A stretch of 64,000 nucleotides of DNA. Source: Flavobacteriaceae bacterium EG-1. Lineage in GTDB: Bacteria; Bacteroidota; Bacteroidia; Flavobacteriales; Flavobacteriaceae. Under the pieces are notes generated by a model. The model was not told the DNA's origin and made no database searches. It saw only the letters and a program-made list of their open reading frames with translations. The DNA lies in assembly GCF_009649685.1 (NCBI RefSeq), contig NZ_WJPK01000001.1, positions 1,306,760-1,370,759 on the forward strand, read 5' to 3'. How positions within the stretch are numbered: the first letter of the stretch is position 1; each line of letters opens with the position of its first letter. This document shows, piece after piece, positions 61,401 to 64,000 of this stretch. Both the position numbers and the translations under genes were made by a program.

Positions 61401-64000
61401 CAGTAACATATCAAGAGTATGCATATTCCGATAGTCCCGAGACCATAACAGAAAATGCTACTAAAGATTTTAAATACAGTATACCCCAATATTATTTAAG
61501 TTCAGATACTCCAACAGAAATTGGTAATTCACAAATTGAAGGATTTATTGTTGATCTTTGTAAAGATAATTTCGACCAAATAGATAATAATTGGCTACGT
61601 GTAGATACTGGTAGCGGTTATACGATAACCAACGCATATTTGGTTGATGGTATCAACGAAACCGCATTAAATTTCGCAACAGAAGGCGACTTAACTTTCA
61701 TAGAAATAGGTGCTATGGAAAATGGTAACTGGATATGTCGAAAAGTTCGTTTTGAAGGTACATATACACAAGATACTACACAAGATATAAGGGTTTCTCA
61801 TAATTACGATTGTATAGCATATCCGAGTAGTTATACAAGTGCATCATATTATAATGAAATATCACTTACATTAGATCCTGTAGATGCAGCAATTCAATTG
61901 TTAATTTTACAACAACCTACTTCTAGTGTTGCAACATGTACAGACTTCGACATACAATTAGAGGCAAGAAATGCAGGTGAAGCCGATTTAATTTCACCCA
62001 TGATTAGTTTTGACATTCCTGGTGATGTTAGTTCAATGCAAATTAATGATATTATAATTGAGTATCCAATGGGTTCTGGTAATACAGAATCGGTAATACC
62101 TACTATTACAGGCAACACAGTTACGATTAATTTATTAGATCACTCTGGCATTGCAACGAATAATGGCCTATTAGGTTCATTAAATGCTACAACTTTAGCG
62201 CGACAAATTGCAATTGTTAATATCAATTTAAGTCCACAGTGTAACTACTTATCAAATACTGGAACAGCTTATACAATGGTAGGTAATAATCCTTCAGGAA
62301 CAGATGCTACCGGAAGCGGTAGTAGAATTTCTGCTAATCCGATTATTATTACGGGTGCAGAACCACCCTATAGTGCAAATACTATTGTTTTAGATTCTCC
62401 AACATTTTCAGGCTGCGAAATAGAAACTGTTTCTGTAGAAACTTTTATTGAAAATGGTATTACTGCATCCAATGATTTCTCAAGAATAGTTTTACCAGAC
62501 GGTTTAACCTATGTAGATGGATCATTGAATTCAACAGGAACAAGACCCGTAACATTTGTATCCAGAGATATTGTAGCCAATCATGAAGAGATAATAATTG
62601 CATTACCTGTGGGCGCAGACAATACAGATATACTTGCGTATACAATTGGAGTTCAAGGAACTGGTAATGTTTGCGAAGGAACTTACAACCTAGACTTAAG
62701 TACATTTGTTACAGTAACCGGTTTGTCCTGTTCGGGCGTATCTTGTGGTACAACTGAAGTAAATACAGGTACAGCAAGTGCAACAGCCACAGTTACCAAA
62801 GGAAATTTAATTGCCTCTTCATATGTATCCACAGCATCATATGCTCAAAGTGGTTCTACCACAAATTATTCTATTTTAGTTGGATTAGAAAACAATGGCA
62901 CCGAAGATTTAGCATCGGGAATCTCATATGAAGTATTTTGTGCTGACAATTTTGGTGTTAAAAATGGATCTTCAATATTCAGTGGTTCATTATTACAAGA
63001 TATTCCAGCTGGGGCTTCTATAGAAGAATCTATTGCATTTAATAGTACTACATTTTGTGGCGCGAATAGTAATATTATTGTCGAATTTATGCCATCAGCA
63101 TCAAACTGTTTTTGTAACCCACTTTCATTGTTGATCTCAAGTGAGCCCGCAACAGATTTAGCCGATTTAAGTATTGATAAAAGATTAGCAAGTAGTAGCA
63201 ACATTAATCCAACTGCAGGTGATCAATTGAATTTTGAAATTGAAATAACCGCCGATGCTATGGCGACAAATATAGCTTTAGAAGATATTATTCCGATAGG
63301 TTATACGGTTGACGAAACCACAATCTCTAATGGCGGAATATTAAATGGAAATACTATTAATTGGGTTATTGCAACTTTAAATAATTCATCTATAATATTA
63401 ACCTATTCAGTTACAATGAATGCTTCTACGGGCGCTATTGACGAATACAGGAATATAGCACAAATAACAAACGTAGATCAAATAGATCCAGATTCTACAC
63501 CTAATAATGACGATGGTGATCAATCTGAAGATGATGAAGACAGTGTAACCATCTCGTCTATGAATATTATTGATCTTGGAATAACGAAAACCGTTGATCC
63601 TAGTACGGCAGAAATTGGTGATACTGTTGTTTTTACTATAACAGCAAACAACTTAGGTGATATTGAATTAACTAATATTAATATAGTAGATGAACTCCCA
63701 AATGGTTATTCATTTGTATCTGCAACAACAGACGTAGGCACATATGATGTGACTACAGGATTATGGATAATAAATATACTTTCTTCACAAGAATCTGCAA
63801 ATTTAAATATAGAAGCAATCGTACAAGATGGTAATGATTATACCAACGTTGCCGAATTGATTTCTATGGACCAAATTGATGAAAATGAAGGGAATGATCG
63901 CGATGAAGCATCAATACAACTCGTAGATAATAATTGTATCACAATCTATAATGAGTTTTCTCCTAATGGGGACCAAAGCAATCAATATTTCCATATCGAT
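58418..64000 (+). CDS. Giant secreted DUF11-repeat protein with gliding-motility C-terminal domain (5' part)
   Basis: The frame opens at ATG 58418 and is uninterrupted for 1,861 codons to the right edge. After a hydrophobic signal (SICLLFALNTLSGQ, residues 28-41) come about 1,500 residues of Cys/Thr/Asn-rich beta-sandwich repeats, including a calcium-type DLDGDGYYDDL near 441. Two DUF11 domains follow (DLSIDKRLASSSNINPTAGD near 1,580; DLGITKTVDPSTAEIGDTVV near 1,720). At 1,840 ITIYNEFSPNGD begins a gliding-motility-associated C-terminal domain, the signal for export by type IX secretion. Likely a cell-surface adhesin. Only the last ~70 residues should be missing. Confidence 0.88.
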   Translation, partial: MIIKHLQKKLFPINDYKLNFKNLTVSICLLFALNTLSGQINNGSYEVTLTSTNMRPCGGANNGFSTLSITSKKATLNTFKIAFDLPDGVSYELGSLIINSQSGSSDFNISEFDVTNLNAPIFEIERPGNANWQVNDVIEFTFEKSAACEAVQYSYNGGLFKDIHTITYNDNGNSRSNTDNDRTVNSYSLLKAYLAVEDIALQQAYVGQTYNRDVIVTNSGNGSIQSFTHVVNVPVGLQTNYQLSFNGTALSPSISGNLYTYEINLNSAPFLGNVGDADNQFENESITFNERIVLENCDNDLIVTHSPRWGCVAGTYCQIGAPIPGSVNFQQEWGDISIITVNDPNPRWDAPVTYTYAIENDNSAENAYDVNINIGFTWSGSYSRPNYNPLNGDEDTNRVLSNFQFTGGATITPQRWPSSIGGSGLGSFLLPQDYFTTDPDGAGGLDDLDGDGYYDDLQPGASTEINFSMAMNPETPSCDPYSAEFVASESLKIDIWNLNTCGNYNRRDREEVNRHYVTRDALFNWEYPEDYDVDAEDGSVFNLNFIGNFVASSDAPHCGTTPMFTNDVSSRYIAVVDVPVGITLDSSADPRYSQVGNQIIFTETNLGDFEYNGYILRIPINFPLNIDCSTYSGPAELQLDYTTSYESSCYNTELHCGQFDITTHCSNACVGPSTTNFDAYRVTEGWTDENMSTNVILDPSIHATKIYMPKDEMVVTSGAIMQNGSQDNLLFEMRYVTDNGLSMDDIISFTNGTITIHDLSSGSPQTFPITNSPVVTTQGTNDNFFTLDLSSYQSLISGSYNYGEGSEEDEISVELHFRFKDDFPQTSNFYQFYSFQGRFYSLDSSSNELSCDTYNDRAYFFQDFVELNENFDDSTVGCEEMWVSVGLTQASGLDDKFPDEYRPTGIWQSTSIEIPTGTIFNGVVRSNGYPYLQPENEAPSSANNGLNFSVSGNIVTITPGPRFTQLDQGGNNYPSVGISVTPTSTTPSISTHSVSVTYQEYAYSDSPETITENATKDFKYSIPQYYLSSDTPTEIGNSQIEGFIVDLCKDNFDQIDNNWLRVDTGSGYTITNAYLVDGINETALNFATEGDLTFIEIGAMENGNWICRKVRFEGTYTQDTTQDIRVSHNYDCIAYPSSYTSASYYNEISLTLDPVDAAIQLLILQQPTSSVATCTDFDIQLEARNAGEADLISPMISFDIPGDVSSMQINDIIIEYPMGSGNTESVIPTITGNTVTINLLDHSGIATNNGLLGSLNATTLARQIAIVNINLSPQCNYLSNTGTAYTMVGNNPSGTDATGSGSRISANPIIITGAEPPYSANTIVLDSPTFSGCEIETVSVETFIENGITASNDFSRIVLPDGLTYVDGSLNSTGTRPVTFVSRDIVANHEEIIIALPVGADNTDILAYTIGVQGTGNVCEGTYNLDLSTFVTVTGLSCSGVSCGTTEVNTGTASATATVTKGNLIASSYVSTASYAQSGSTTNYSILVGLENNGTEDLASGISYEVFCADNFGVKNGSSIFSGSLLQDIPAGASIEESIAFNSTTFCGANSNIIVEFMPSASNCFCNPLSLLISSEPATDLADLSIDKRLASSSNINPTAGDQLNFEIEITADAMATNIALEDIIPIGYTVDETTISNGGILNGNTINWVIATLNNSSIILTYSVTMNASTGAIDEYRNIAQITNVDQIDPDSTPNNDDGDQSEDDEDSVTISSMNIIDLGITKTVDPSTAEIGDTVVFTITANNLGDIELTNINIVDELPNGYSFVSATTDVGTYDVTTGLWIINILSSQESANLNIEAIVQDGNDYTNVAELISMDQIDENEGNDRDEASIQLVDNNCITIYNEFSPNGDQSNQYFHID

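Noticed and set aside
58462-63204. Several minus-strand frames of 60-110 codons under the giant surface-protein gene
   Set aside because: They are short, have no recognisable domains and lie within one long open plus-strand frame with clear DUF11 and gliding-type domains.
1-64000. CRISPR arrays, rRNA genes, complete insertion sequences, phage genes
   Set aside because: No regularly spaced short repeats, no rRNA-like sequence and no transposase, integrase or phage structural protein were recognised.

Overview
The window comes from an AT-rich member of the Bacteroidota, most likely a marine Flavobacteriaceae. Support: a TTTG / TAnnTTTG-type promoter, almost no Shine-Dalgarno sites, many short lipoproteins, DUF2141/DUF2147/DUF3124/AIM24-type genes, a Dps/OxyR pair with flavobacterial neighbours, and a giant DUF11 protein entering a gliding-motility-associated (type IX secretion) C-terminal domain at the right edge. 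No rRNA, CRISPR array, prophage, integrase or intact insertion sequence was found. Layout. (1) Bases 1-11,300: accessory region of single plus-strand genes, mostly lipoproteins and secreted or membrane proteins (DUF4440, M20 peptidase, amidohydrolase, alpha/beta hydrolase, SRPBCC, RraB-like). They are separated by about five diverged copies of a ~300-base non-coding repeat. Several genes are flanked by inverted repeats that differ between genes but match within a gene, the arrangement expected of integron gene cassettes without an integrase (CALIN-like). (2) Bases 11,500-15,600: two paralogous modules, each a Crp/Fnr-family regulator followed by a small membrane protein. The promoter between regulator and membrane gene carries a 14-base palindrome TTYACAnnTGTRAA, placed identically relative to the -7 element in both. 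A BspA-like gene relic and a DoxX protein follow. (3) Bases 16,000-18,900: FG-GAP-like protein, SMR exporter, MOSC protein, ACT-domain protein. (4) Bases 19,000-27,000: GH2 and GHL10-type glycosidases, an EEP hydrolase, a metallophosphatase, TfoX and a GH26 mannanase-like lipoprotein. (5) Bases 27,000-31,200: DUF2141, dps divergent from oxyR, PBP4, nudK. (6) Bases 31,300-41,960: amidohydrolase, GMC oxidoreductase with its small subunit, sugar isomerase-like and DUF5060 glycosidase-like proteins, then conserved flavobacterial genes. (7) Bases 42,000-45,700: an envelope-stress-type operon DUF4870-PadR-PspC-GIN domain behind a good promoter. (8) Bases 45,800-52,100: beta-helix protein, dipeptide epimerase with an overlapping alpha-oxoamine synthase-like gene, trxB, a LytTR regulator. 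(9) Bases 52,100-57,400: minus-strand operon of Gfo/Idh oxidoreductase, sulfatase, formylglycine-generating-type protein and galactokinase, which looks like desulfation and use of a sulfated galactose-containing glycan. (10) tRNA-Pro(GGG), an Lrp/AsnC fragment, and the start of the giant surface protein. Most gene calls rest on family recognition by eye; no database search was run.
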